Program-made: the position numbers and the translations under genes
Assembly (NCBI RefSeq): GCF_002532045.1
Contig: NZ_NWTG01000011.1
Span: forward strand, 196,001 to 260,000
DNA length: 64,000 bases
Direction: 5' to 3'
Source: Bradyrhizobium sp. C9
GTDB taxonomy: Bacteria > Pseudomonadota > Alphaproteobacteria > Rhizobiales > Xanthobacteraceae
Notes under the pieces: generated by a model
What the model saw: only the letters and a program-made list of their open reading frames with translations
Told to the model about the DNA's origin: nothing
The model's database searches: none
In this document: piece by piece, positions 1 to 7,960 of the stretch
Numbering within the stretch: position 1 is the first letter of the stretch
Layout: every line of letters begins with the position of its first letter

Positions 1-742
1 TGCGGATCGCGTTGACCAGCTCGCTCGCATAGGCGCTGGCGTCGGCCAGCGTGTCCTGGGCGTTGCGCGACAGCCGCCGCACCCAGCGGCCGAACGCGAC
101 CAGCGGAATCACGATCATCGGAATCGCGAGCAGCACGAAGCCGGACAGCCGCGGGCTCGTGATCACCATCATCGTGGCGGCGCCGAAGAACAGCATCAGA
201 TTGCGCAGCGCGATCGACACCGAGGCGCCGACCGCGGACTTGATCTGGGTGGTGTCGGCGGTGAGGCGCGACACCAGTTCGCCGCTTCGTGCCGAATCGA
301 AGAACGAGGGCGACAGCGAGATCAGATGCGCGAACACGTCGCGCCGGAGATCGGCGACGATGCGCTCGCCGATCGTCATCACGAGGTAGTAGCGCGAGGC
401 GCTGGCACAGGCGAGCACCGCGACGACCGCGATCATCACGCTGAAATAGCTGTTGATCATCGCGATGCCTTCGGGCGTGAAGCCGAGGTCGATCATCCGC
501 CGCACCGCGACCGGCACGATCAGCGTGGTGATCGCCGCGATCGTCAGCGAGATCAGCGCGAGGATTGCCCGCCCCTTGTAGCGCGCGACATAGGGCGCGA
601 GCGCAAGCAGGGGCCGCAGGCGGGCACGGCTCTTCGTCGGCTCCATGATCTGGCTCTCGATGAAGGCCTCCTCATCGAGCAACGCATCGCGCGGCGGCTC
701 GGGGGTGCCGCGAGGGGTCTCAAGCTGTTCGGCTACACTCAT
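1..742 (-). CDS. ABC exporter, transmembrane domain (N-terminal part, cut by window edge)
   Basis: The gene starts at an ATG at 742 and reads off the left edge, leaving 247 codons. Residues about 45-247 form an ABC-exporter type-1 membrane domain: hydrophobic helices (for example IAAITTLIVPVAV and MLFFGAATMMVIT) and the exporter motif SGELVSRLTADTTQI near residue 160. An acidic cytoplasmic leader of about 40 residues comes first. The nucleotide-binding domain would lie beyond the edge, so MsbA-like half-transporter architecture is family knowledge, not something seen here. Substrate unknown. The class is clear and the specific function is not. Confidence 0.85.
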   Translation of the reverse strand, partial: MSVAEQLETPRGTPEPPRDALLDEEAFIESQIMEPTKSRARLRPLLALAPYVARYKGRAILALISLTIAAITTLIVPVAVRRMIDLGFTPEGIAMINSYFSVMIAVVAVLACASASRYYLVMTIGERIVADLRRDVFAHLISLSPSFFDSARSGELVSRLTADTTQIKSAVGASVSIALRNLMLFFGAATMMVITSPRLSGFVLLAIPMIVIPLVAFGRWVRRLSRNAQDTLADASAYASELVNAIR

Positions 743-935
743 TATCTAGACCGGTTCTATCGCCCCCCACATAGGCCTGCCGACCCCCGGCTGGCAAATC
801 CGGTAAAGTCCCAATCCGGTGATGGGCTTAAGCCCTTTCTTGGCTTGTTTTGCCAGGCACCATGGGTTATAGAGCCGCCCAAATCCCGTATCCAATACAT
901 CTTGAGACGGGCGCTGGCGCGCCGAAGGAACTGTC

Positions 936-1163
936 ATGAAAGCCGATATTCATCCGAATTATCATACGATTAAGGTCGTCATGACCGACGGCACCGAGTA
1001 CCTGACCCGCTCCACCTGGGGCAAGGAAGGCGACACGCTGAACCTCGATATCGACCCCAAGTCGCACCCGGCCTGGACCGGCGGCACCCAGCAGCTGATG
1101 GACCGCGGCGGCCGCGTCTCGCGCTTCCAGAAGAAGTTCTCGGGCTTCCTCAAGAAGGACTAA
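936..1163 (+). CDS. rpmE: 50S ribosomal protein L31
   Basis: A 75-residue protein beginning MKADIHPNYH, the standard L31 opening, and ending in a basic tail (FQKKFSGFLKKD). L31 sits at the ribosome central protuberance and contributes to an intersubunit bridge. This copy has no cysteine at all, so it is the zinc-free form rather than the CxxC-bearing form. It is a single-gene unit transcribed away from the ABC exporter gene and followed within 35 bases by an intrinsic terminator. Length is normal for the family. Confidence 0.95.
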   Translation: MKADIHPNYHTIKVVMTDGTEYLTRSTWGKEGDTLNLDIDPKSHPAWTGGTQQLMDRGGRVSRFQKKFSGFLKKD

Positions 1164-1197
1164 AGTCCGCTTCGGGATTACCCCTGCGATCACGTGC

Positions 1198-1226
1198 AAA
1201 ACGCCTCCGTTTCGGGGGCGTTTTTG
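1198..1226 (+). terminator. Intrinsic terminator of rpmE
   Basis: A GC-rich hairpin (ACGCC-TCCG / CGGGGGCGT) with a short loop is followed by TTTTTG, 35 bases after the rpmE stop. Confidence 0.85.
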
Positions 1227-1282
1227 TTTTGGGCTGCTCCGGATCAATTGGCTGAATGATTGGCGCGACTCTGTCTCCACGC

Positions 1283-1406
1283 GTCGTCCTGGCGAAAGCC
1301 AGGACCCATAACCACAGGGTCTCGTGCTGTTGAAGAGGGTTGTGGCCCCAGCGTCGTGCAACGGCGAGCATTCGGGGTAATGGGTCCTGGCTTTCGCCAG
1401 GACGAC
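1283..1406. repeat. Dispersed palindromic repeat, complete copy
   Basis: Two 27-base arms (1283-1309 and 1380-1406) are perfect reverse complements, and each arm is itself a hairpin (CCTGGCGAAAGCCAGG). The 70-base centre holds CATAACCACAGG, GTGGCCCCAGCGT and GAGCATTCGGGGTAATGGG, which recur in the copy at 14098-14235. A relative lies at 5579-5719 and a single-arm relative at 54528-54554. It sits between the rpmE terminator and the end of the LysE gene and is non-coding. Confidence 0.85.
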
Positions 1407-1515
1407 ACTGAAATTTGTGGCGCGATCTCGAGCGAGTTCGGTGTGATCACCCGTCTGCCGGGCGATGACAGGTGTGCTTAAGGATGCCGGCGCCGGAAGA
1501 TGGATCGCCCAGTCC

Positions 1516-2133
1516 CTAGCGATCCCCAAAGGCAAGCCGCGCACCGAGCGCGACCAGGATGCTGCCGCCGATCCGCTGCATGATCCGCTGTGACCTCCGG
1601 GAGCGCTGCAGCTTCGCCATCACGGCGCTGGCGAAAAACACGCAGACGATATCGACCGCCGAGAACGTCAAATTGACCGTGGTGCCGAGCAGGAACAGCT
1701 GGGCCCAGACCGGCGGGCTGGCCGACGCATCGACGAACTGCGGCAGGAACGCCAGGAAGAAGATCGCGGTCTTCGGGTTGAGCACCTCGACGACGATGCT
1801 TTGCGCGAACGCGCGCTCCGTGGAGGGCGGCGCCAACTCGGGCCGCTTGGCGCTGTCGCGATCGCGAAACAGCGACAGTCCGAGCCAGACCAGATAGGCC
1901 GCACCGACCAGCTTCATCGCCATGAATAGCGGCGGCACCGCATGAAACAGCAGCGCAAGGCCGGCGGCGGCAGCGATGACATGAACGTAGCCGCCGAGAT
2001 GCAGGCCGAGCGAGGCCATCAGCCCCGCGCGCCGGCCGCCCGCCAGCGTGCGGGCCGCGGCGTACAGCATGGCCGGACCCGGGATCAGCGCGAAGGTCGC
2101 GGTCGTAACCGCAAAGGCAAGGTACAATTCCAT
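1516..2133 (-). CDS. LysE/RhtB-family amino-acid exporter
   Basis: A 205-residue inner-membrane protein with five to six hydrophobic helices and the LysE-family landmarks IPGPAML near residue 17 and LNPKTAIFFLAFLPQF near residue 115. Members export amino acids or their derivatives; the substrate here is unknown. It lies 14 bases downstream of the PaiB-like gene on the same strand, so the two are probably co-transcribed from the promoter shared with the divergent MocR regulator. An efflux pump under MocR control is a common arrangement. The family call is firm. Confidence 0.9.
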   Translation of the reverse strand: MELYLAFAVTTATFALIPGPAMLYAAARTLAGGRRAGLMASLGLHLGGYVHVIAAAAGLALLFHAVPPLFMAMKLVGAAYLVWLGLSLFRDRDSAKRPELAPPSTERAFAQSIVVEVLNPKTAIFFLAFLPQFVDASASPPVWAQLFLLGTTVNLTFSAVDIVCVFFASAVMAKLQRSRRSQRIMQRIGGSILVALGARLAFGDR

Positions 2134-2147
2134 CGGCGGCTTTCGTC

Positions 2148-2774
2148 TCAGTTCGCCGGGATCATTGCTGCGACCTCGCGATCCGCGGGATCGTCGCTGG
2201 CGCCAAGACCCGCGATGACACCGGCGCGGTCCTCGAGCTTGCGGTTCTGACTCATCTTCTTCTTGGCATCGATCCGTGTGATCGGCATCCGGAAGCCGAC
2301 GATGCCGCGCAGCTGCGCCTTGATGAAATCATCAGGCGCATCGCTCACCTGCCACACCTCCTTGCGCGAGCTCTCGTGCAACCGGGTCAGCCGGGTCACG
2401 ATGTCGAGCAGGCGGTCGGCATCCTCGAAGAACTCGGCCGGACCATAGACATGCACGGCGAGGTAATTCCAGGTCGGCACCACCTTGCCGTGCTCGGCCT
2501 TGGTCACATACCAGGACGGCGTCACGTAGGCGTCGGGGCCCATGAAGATCGCCATCGCCTCGCCCACGGCGGGCAGCTTCCATTGCGGGTTGGGCCGCGC
2601 GACGTGACCGTACAGCGTGCCGTAGTCGCCTTCGTTCTCATTGAGGATCAGCGGCAGCGGCGTTCCGATCAGGCCGTCCGCGGTCGCGGTGACCAGCGTC
2701 GCGAGCTTTGAGGCCCGCATCGCGGCATGGATCGGGCCGAGCTCATCCATCTTGAAATGCGGCGGCAGGTACAT
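2148..2774 (-). CDS. PaiB-like FMN-binding negative regulator
   Basis: Starting at the ATG at 2774 this is 208 residues and opens MYLPPHFKMDE, the typical PaiB-family start; the longer frame to 2816 adds 14 residues unlike the family. A split-barrel flavin-binding fold is expected, with NPQWK and WNYLAVHVYGPAEF visible. PaiB proteins were described as regulators of degradative enzymes in Bacillus, but many homologues are just FMN-binding split-barrel proteins, so biochemical role is uncertain. It heads a likely two-gene operon with the LysE exporter and faces the MocR regulator gene. Confidence 0.85.
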   Translation of the reverse strand: MYLPPHFKMDELGPIHAAMRASKLATLVTATADGLIGTPLPLILNENEGDYGTLYGHVARPNPQWKLPAVGEAMAIFMGPDAYVTPSWYVTKAEHGKVVPTWNYLAVHVYGPAEFFEDADRLLDIVTRLTRLHESSRKEVWQVSDAPDDFIKAQLRGIVGFRMPITRIDAKKKMSQNRKLEDRAGVIAGLGASDDPADREVAAMIPAN

Positions 2775-2824
2775 TGCAGACCTCTTGGAAGACCTCATCA
2801 ATTGCTGCTCGCACATTAGCGCCG

Positions 2825-2849
2825 AAGTGGCCTATGATAAGAGCCACTT
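2825..2849. promoter_or_regulatory. Inverted repeat, probable MocR operator
   Basis: AAGTGGC (2825-2831) and GCCACTT (2843-2849) form a perfect 7-base inverted repeat with an 11-base spacer, in the 98-base gap between the PaiB-like gene and the MocR gene. MocR/GntR regulators commonly bind such sites to control the divergent gene and themselves. Binding is inferred from position only. Confidence 0.5.
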
Positions 2850-2872
2850 TCGATCACAATGACTGGTCCACT

Positions 2873-4378
2873 ATGCCCCGCCTGCGCGCCACCATCAGCA
2901 TCCCCTCGCTGCGGACGGTCGATCGCGGCGCCGGCCAGGTCGGGCGGCAGATCGCGCGGGCGCTGCGCGCCGCCATCGCCAACGGCGAGTTGAAGGCGGG
3001 AGAGTATCTGCCGTCGACCCGCGCGCTGTCGGCCTCGCTCGGCGTGGCGCGCGGCACGGTCACGGAGGCCTTCGAGCAATTGCAGGCCGAGGGCTATCTG
3101 GAATCGCAAATCGGCGCCGGCACCCGCGTCGCGCCGACGCTTGCCGAGCAAGCACGGCCGTCACGCCCGCCGGCTGGTCGCAGCCCGAACAAATCAGCGC
3201 CGATCGCGTTGCCGCCGCGCGCGGTGCGACTTGCCAAGGTGGCGGCGGCCTTCACGCCGATGCCCGAAGTCCCGTTCGCGATCGCGGTCCCCGCAGGCGC
3301 GGTCGCCCCCGACGACAATTGGCGCCGCCTCGGCAACCGCGTGCGCGCATCGCGCGCGGCCGCGCCTTCGAGCTACGGCGATCCGCGCGGCCTGATGGAG
3401 CTGCGGCAGGCGATCGCCGACTACGTGCGCAAATCCCGCGCGGTGCATTGCGAACCCGGGCAGGTCGTGATCACGGCCGGCACGCAGCAAGGCCTCTATC
3501 TCGCCGGCCGTGTGCTGCTGTCGGCGGGCGATCGGGTGTGGGCCGAGGATCCCGCCTATCCCGGCATGACGGCGGTGCTCGACGATCTCGATCTCACCAC
3601 CACGCGCATACGGGTCGATGCGCAAGGCATCGACGTCGATGCGGCTATTGCCACGTGTCCGGATGCGCGTGCGGCGTTCGTGACGCCCTCGCATCAATAT
3701 CCGCTCGGCATGCCCTTGAGCATGGCCCGCCGCAACGCGCTGGTGGCGTGGGCGCAGCGAAGCAATGCGTGGATTGTCGAGGACGATTATGACAGCGAGC
3801 TGCGCTATGCGGGTCATCCGTTCCCGTCGATGCAAGGCCTCGCGCCGTCGCGGGTGATTTATCTGGGCACGCTGAGCAAGGTGCTGTTTCCCTCACTGCG
3901 GCTCGGCTACGTCGTGGCGCCGCTGCCGCTGATCGACGCCTTCGCCGGCGCACGCGCCCTGCTCGACCGGCACTCGCCGACCGCCGACCAGCATGTGCTG
4001 GCGGCCTATATGCGCGAGGGGCTGTTCGAAGCACATATCCGGCGCATCCGCGGCGTCTATGCCGCGCGGCGCGCGACGCTGATCGCGGCGCTTGCGCGTC
4101 ACATGCCTGATGATTTCACGCTGCAGCCGAGCGACCAGGGCATGCATCTGTTGCTATGGCTGCCGCAGGGCTTCGACGACGTACAATTGGCGAAGGACTT
4201 ACTCGCCGACGGCATCGTCGTGCGGCCGATTTCACCGATGTACCAGGCAGCGGCGCGGCCGGGCCTCATGCTCGGCTTCGGCGGCTTCGAACCGGAGGAG
4301 CTGGAGGCTGCGACGAAAAGGCTGCGGCGCGTGATCGATCAAGATGCACCGCAGCGCTGGCAACGCGTTCACTCGTAG
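2873..4378 (+). CDS. MocR/PdxR-like regulator: GntR DNA-binding plus aminotransferase domain
   Basis: 501 residues from the ATG at 2873; the frame stays open upstream to 2774, but those residues overlap the divergent gene and do not look like the family. Residues about 15-80 are a GntR winged helix (YLPSTRALSASLGVARGTVTEAFEQL). The rest is a fold-type I aminotransferase-like domain with AFVTPSHQYPLGMPLS and the PLP lysine in GTLSKVLFPSLRLGY near residue 335. Members sense amino acids or vitamin B6 through the PLP domain. Its divergent PaiB-like/LysE neighbours are the likely targets. Confidence 0.92.
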   Translation: MPRLRATISIPSLRTVDRGAGQVGRQIARALRAAIANGELKAGEYLPSTRALSASLGVARGTVTEAFEQLQAEGYLESQIGAGTRVAPTLAEQARPSRPPAGRSPNKSAPIALPPRAVRLAKVAAAFTPMPEVPFAIAVPAGAVAPDDNWRRLGNRVRASRAAAPSSYGDPRGLMELRQAIADYVRKSRAVHCEPGQVVITAGTQQGLYLAGRVLLSAGDRVWAEDPAYPGMTAVLDDLDLTTTRIRVDAQGIDVDAAIATCPDARAAFVTPSHQYPLGMPLSMARRNALVAWAQRSNAWIVEDDYDSELRYAGHPFPSMQGLAPSRVIYLGTLSKVLFPSLRLGYVVAPLPLIDAFAGARALLDRHSPTADQHVLAAYMREGLFEAHIRRIRGVYAARRATLIAALARHMPDDFTLQPSDQGMHLLLWLPQGFDDVQLAKDLLADGIVVRPISPMYQAAARPGLMLGFGGFEPEELEAATKRLRRVIDQDAPQRWQRVHS

Positions 4379-4665
4379 AATGCGCCCGCGACAATGATCA
4401 TTGCTGCACGACGCCAAACATTGGATGCTTCTGTGCCGAGGTTGGTTGTCCGCGATGTGGCCTCGCCCCACGACGCGGCGGCATCCAAGAAAGCAGCGAT
4501 CGAACCGTTCTCCCAACCATTCGCTCCAGGTGAATAGGGCGGGCTCGGTCTCGCCAATTCCTTCTGCTGCTCGTCCTGCCGATCAAGCGCCATCAGTTGC
4601 AGAAGTCGGATGAACGACCGCTCGTCAGTAACCGCTTCGGCTGCTGCGATCAGATCATGGATCAT
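4369..4665 (-). CDS. Small hypothetical protein, DUF7660-like
   Basis: 98 residues. The core FIRLLQLMALDRQDEQQ followed by NGWENGSIAAFLDAAASW resembles the DUF7660 pattern, in which a trailing tryptophan-rich segment says roughly that n% of something acts in a work schedule; the function of the family is unknown. The 3' end overlaps the tail of the MocR gene by 10 bases on the opposite strand. No signal peptide or membrane segment. The family match is from memory of the motif and is moderate; coding status is reasonable because of the motif. Confidence 0.55.
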   Translation of the reverse strand: MIHDLIAAAEAVTDERSFIRLLQLMALDRQDEQQKELARPSPPYSPGANGWENGSIAAFLDAAASWGEATSRTTNLGTEASNVWRRAAMIIVAGAFYE

Positions 4666-4712
4666 TGTAGGCTCGCGGCTCGCGCGCGTCGCAGCGACGT
4701 CTAACGCTGACC

Positions 4713-5225
4713 TTACTGCTCGAACGCGGCCTTCAACCGATTGAGCTGCGGCACCAGCGGGTTGCCGATCGACGAGCGATCCGGCGCCGGCGCATGGATC
4801 GTGGTGTCGAGGCGGCGGACGCGCGCCTGCAAATCCATCGAGCGGGCGATCAGCTGCTGCAATTGCTCCGGCAGCTTGGTCACCATGTCGGCCGGGCCGG
4901 GATCGGCGGCCGACAGTTTCACCTTGGTCTTCTCGCGATTGGCCTGGGTCAGCGTCATCTCGCCTTCCTTGACCGCGCGATGCAGCAGCAGCCAGGAGGC
5001 GAGCTGCATCAGCCGCGTGGTCAGGCGCATGCTTTCGGTGGCATAGGTCAGGCTCACGGACCGTTCCAGCGCCTTGGCCTCGGCACGGCCGTCGCCGTCG
5101 AGATAGGCGGCGGTCTGCTCAACCAGATCCATGCCTTCCCGGAACAGCACGCCGAATGCCGCAGAATTGGTCAGCCGTTCACTGAACAGCACAAGCCCGG
5201 CTTCGTTCTGGGAACGATCCGCCAT
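4713..5225 (-). CDS. rcdA: DUF1465 / RcdA-family protein
   Basis: 170 residues from the ATG at 5225 (MADRSQNE). The all-helical body includes SYLT-like AKALERSVSLTYATESMRLTTRLMQLASWLL and a C-terminal coiled region MDLQARVRRLDT. This is the DUF1465 family, whose Caulobacter member RcdA is an adaptor that helps deliver CtrA and other substrates to the ClpXP protease during the cell cycle. That role is transferred from Caulobacter and has not been checked here. The gene stands alone on the minus strand. A candidate sRNA locus with its own terminator lies upstream. Confidence 0.8.
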   Translation of the reverse strand: MADRSQNEAGLVLFSERLTNSAAFGVLFREGMDLVEQTAAYLDGDGRAEAKALERSVSLTYATESMRLTTRLMQLASWLLLHRAVKEGEMTLTQANREKTKVKLSAADPGPADMVTKLPEQLQQLIARSMDLQARVRRLDTTIHAPAPDRSSIGNPLVPQLNRLKAAFEQ

Positions 5226-5361
5226 GGTTAACGCCCTCACACCATCGTAACGCCCACTGGCGTCTGACGCGCCAGCTTATGATGAACAAATCATTGCGCG
5301 GGCGCGCCGCAGAGTCCAGCCGCAACCGGATTTATGGTTTCCAACGGATAGGACGCACAAA

Positions 5362-5455
5362 AAAGAGCCGCCGTTTCCGGCGGCTTTTGAAGTTGATAAC
5401 AGGGAGGCGTCAAACAGAGTGGACAGGAGCCACTCGGTGTCCAAACGAGGACAAT
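5362..5455 (-). ncRNA. Candidate trans-acting sRNA (alpha-r8/suhB-like architecture)
   Basis: Read on the minus strand, this intergenic stretch has a hairpin with stem GAGTGG/CCACTC (5417-5435), then an unpaired TTTGACGCCTCCCTGTTATC (CCTCCCTG complementary to a ribosome-binding site, 5400-5407), then a strong terminator with stem AGCCGCCG/CGGCGGCT and a run of six Ts (5388-5362). Hairpin, exposed anti-Shine-Dalgarno stretch, terminator is the layout of alphaproteobacterial sRNA families such as suhB/mmgR. A possible -10 (TTATGA) precedes 5455. The 5' end is estimated. No open reading frame explains this terminator. Confidence 0.5.
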
Positions 5456-5578
5456 GCAGTCATAATCGAGAAAGCTTAACCGATCGTAAATGAACGGATT
5501 TCTTCAGGCTTTGTTTGCCATGTCGGCCATTGACCTAGTTTGGGACAGGTCCGACTTGGTCCTCAGTCGATCACCATG

Positions 5579-5719
5579 ACTCGTCCCGGCGAACGCCGGG
5601 ACCTATAACCACCAATGCCCGCGTCGCGCGCAGCTGTGGCCCCAGCCATACACGACGAGAAACAGCGGTGGTTATGGGTCCCGGATCGCGCTCGCGATGC
5701 TCGCTTGTTCCGGACGACG
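5579..5719. repeat. Dispersed palindromic repeat, diverged copy
   Basis: Outer arms CGTCCCGGCGAACGCCGGGACC and GGGTCCCGG...CCGGACGACG, with an internal GTGGCCCCAGC and the inverted pair TAACCACC / GGTGGTTA. Related to the elements at 1283 and 14098 but with a rearranged right arm (CGCGCTCGCGATGCTCGC hairpin). Non-coding; it fills the space between the sRNA candidate and DUF1192. Confidence 0.75.
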
Positions 5720-5736
5720 CTTGCGATGTCGCAGCG

Positions 5737-5928
5737 CTACGACTTGAAGAACGCGTTCGCGGCGTCCTTCGACGCGCGCTTCTTGGTCATCGCTTCCTTC
5801 AGGCGGTCGACTTCGGCATTGAGCAGAGCAATGCGCTCGGTCAATTCCTCGACCGACAGCAGCGAGAGATCCTGCCCGATCTCGTGGGCGATCTTCTTCC
5901 GCGGCCGGTCCTCATCCTCAATCGGCAT
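5737..5928 (-). CDS. DUF1192 family protein
   Basis: 63 residues from the ATG at 5928, which is preceded by GGGGAGGACAC, a good ribosome-binding site; the longer frame to 6231 is not needed. The protein has an acidic start (MPIEDEDRPRKK), then the family core LSVEELTERIALLNAEVDRLKEAMTKK, a predicted coiled coil. DUF1192 is a small alphaproteobacterial family of unknown function. It is transcribed away from metG. Confidence 0.9.
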   Translation of the reverse strand: MPIEDEDRPRKKIAHEIGQDLSLLSVEELTERIALLNAEVDRLKEAMTKKRASKDAANAFFKS

Positions 5929-6109
5929 GTGTCCTCCCCGCGATGGTGATCTGGCGCCGTGCGTCCAGAGATGATAAATATCTGCGTGCAGGAGAATTTT
6001 GCAGTGACTTTCGTGTGCGCGCAACATCTGACGCGAATGCCCCGGCCCGACCGCAAGGAGTCTGACCGGACGGGATAGTGCGCCTGCGCGCCAGGCATGA
6101 GCCGACCCC

Positions 6110-6140
6110 AAGCCCTTCCGATCATGCGGGAGGGCTTTTT
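6110..6140 (+). terminator. Orphan terminator upstream of metG (region 5929-6211)
   Basis: A hairpin AGCCCTTCC...GCGGGAGGGCT followed by TTTTTG lies 71 bases before the metG start codon, with no reading frame upstream on the plus strand. The preceding 100 bases hold further GC-rich pairings (for example GTGCGCCTGCGCGC and the ACCGCAAGG...CCGGACGG stretch). It may end a small RNA or act as a leader attenuator for metG. I recognise no named riboswitch or T-box in it. Confidence 0.55.
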
Positions 6141-6211
6141 GATTTTTCCGGTTTGATTTCGTCGGAATTTTCCTTGGGGCCGGCATCACCGAACGCGAAA
6201 GACCCTGACCC

Positions 6212-7891
6212 ATGACCAAAATTCTCATCACCAGCGCCCTTCCTTATGTGAACGGCGTCAAGCATCTCGGCAATCTGATCGGCTCGCTGCTGCCTGCCGA
6301 CGTCCATGCCCGCTTCCGGCGGCAGACAGGCTGCGACGTGCTCTTCATCTGCGCGACCGACGAGCACGGCACGCCGGCCGAGCTCGGCGCCATCGAGGCT
6401 GGGCAGGACGTCCGGGCGTTCTGCGACGCGCAGCACGCCGTCCAGGCCGACATCTACCGGCGCTTTGGCCTCTCCTTCGATCATTTCGGCCGAACCAGCT
6501 CGCCGCACAACCACGCGCTGACGCAGCACTTCTATCGCCGGCTCGACGCAGCCGGACTGATCGAGGCGCAGACCTCGCGGCAGGTGTTCTCGCCGGCCGA
6601 CCAGCGCTTCCTGCCCGACCGCTACGTGCTCGGTACCTGCCCGCACTGCGGCGATGGATCGGCGCGCGGCGATCAATGCGACCATTGCGGCACGCTGCTC
6701 GACCCGCCGGACCTGATCGATCCGCGCTCGGCGCTATCAGGCGACCGCGCGCTCGAAATCCGCGACAGCCGCCACCTGTTCCTGCGCCAGTCGCAACTTA
6801 TCGACAGCATCGGCGCCTGGATCGACAGCCGCACCGGCTGGCCGCCCTTCGTGGTGTCGACCGCGAAGAGCTGGCTCAATGCCGAACTGCGCGACCGCTG
6901 CATCACGCGCGATCTCGCCTGGGGCATTCCTGTGCCGCGCGAAGGCTTTGACGGCAAGGTGTTCTACGTCTGGTTCGACGCGCCGATCGGCTATATCGCG
7001 GCGACGCAGGAATGGGCCGCCGCTGCGCCCGGCCGCGATTGGCGACAATGGTGGTGGCAGGCCAATGATGTCAGCTACATCCAGTTTCTCGGCAAGGACA
7101 ACATCCCGTTCCACACCGTGAGCTTTCCGGCGACGCTGATCGGCTCCGGCGAACCGTGGAAGACCGCCGATGTGATCAAGGGATTCCACTGGCTCACTTA
7201 CGAGGGCGGCAAGTTCTCGACCAGCCGCAAGCGCGGCATCTTCACCGATGCGGCGCTGGAGGAATTGCCGGCCGATCTCTGGCGCTGGTGGCTGATCGCC
7301 AACGCGCCCGAAAGTGCCGACACCGATTTTGCCGTCACCAGATTCGTTGCCGATGTGAACAAGGATCTCGCCGACATCTTCGGCAACCTCGCCAACCGCA
7401 TCATCAGCTTTGCGCATCTCGCCTTCGATGGCCGCATTCCGGATGGCGGTGCACCCGGTGACGCCGAGCGGCAACTCGCGGATGATCTGGCGCAGCGCAT
7501 CGCGGCGCTCCAGTGCCATCACACCGCGCTGGAGTTTCGCGCCGCTGCGGCCGCGACCCGCGCGATCTGGGACACCGCGAACGCTTACCTGCAGCACACC
7601 GCGCCATGGACGGCGATCAAGTCCGATCCCGCACGCGCGGCGGTCGTCACCCGCACGGGCCTCAACCTTGTCGCGCTTGGCGCCACGCTGGCCTGGAGCA
7701 TCGTGCCGAACCTTGCCGAGCGCGTGCTTGGCGCGCTCGGTCGCGACGATGTGATCCCGCTCTGGCCCAATGGCCCACTCCTCCCGCTGCTGGACAGTGG
7801 CGCGGGCACGCCGGTCGCAAGGCTCGGCCTGCCGGTCGAGAAAATCAGCCCCGAAAAAGCCGCCCATCTGACGAGGCGGTTCGGGACTTAA
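6212..7891 (+). CDS. metG: Methionyl-tRNA synthetase, short form
   Basis: 559 residues, class I aminoacyl-tRNA synthetase of the methionine branch. The N-terminus ITSALPYVNGVKHLGN carries the HIGH-equivalent motif (HLGN, residues about 18-21). A zinc-knuckle insert CPHCG...CDHCG sits near residues 143-157, and the KMSKS-equivalent reads KFSTSR near residue 333, directly after IKGFHWLTYEGG. The anticodon-binding helical domain follows. There is no C-terminal tRNA-binding (EMAP-like) domain. It charges tRNA-Met in the cytoplasm. Whether this is the only metG or a second copy cannot be told from this window. An orphan terminator lies in its leader. Confidence 0.9.
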   Translation: MTKILITSALPYVNGVKHLGNLIGSLLPADVHARFRRQTGCDVLFICATDEHGTPAELGAIEAGQDVRAFCDAQHAVQADIYRRFGLSFDHFGRTSSPHNHALTQHFYRRLDAAGLIEAQTSRQVFSPADQRFLPDRYVLGTCPHCGDGSARGDQCDHCGTLLDPPDLIDPRSALSGDRALEIRDSRHLFLRQSQLIDSIGAWIDSRTGWPPFVVSTAKSWLNAELRDRCITRDLAWGIPVPREGFDGKVFYVWFDAPIGYIAATQEWAAAAPGRDWRQWWWQANDVSYIQFLGKDNIPFHTVSFPATLIGSGEPWKTADVIKGFHWLTYEGGKFSTSRKRGIFTDAALEELPADLWRWWLIANAPESADTDFAVTRFVADVNKDLADIFGNLANRIISFAHLAFDGRIPDGGAPGDAERQLADDLAQRIAALQCHHTALEFRAAAAATRAIWDTANAYLQHTAPWTAIKSDPARAAVVTRTGLNLVALGATLAWSIVPNLAERVLGALGRDDVIPLWPNGPLLPLLDSGAGTPVARLGLPVEKISPEKAAHLTRRFGT

Positions 7892-7960
7892 TGGCGTTTC
7901 GCTTCGTTGCAAAAGGCGGTATGCCACGAGCCAATCCTCTTCACTGACCAGGGACGAACC

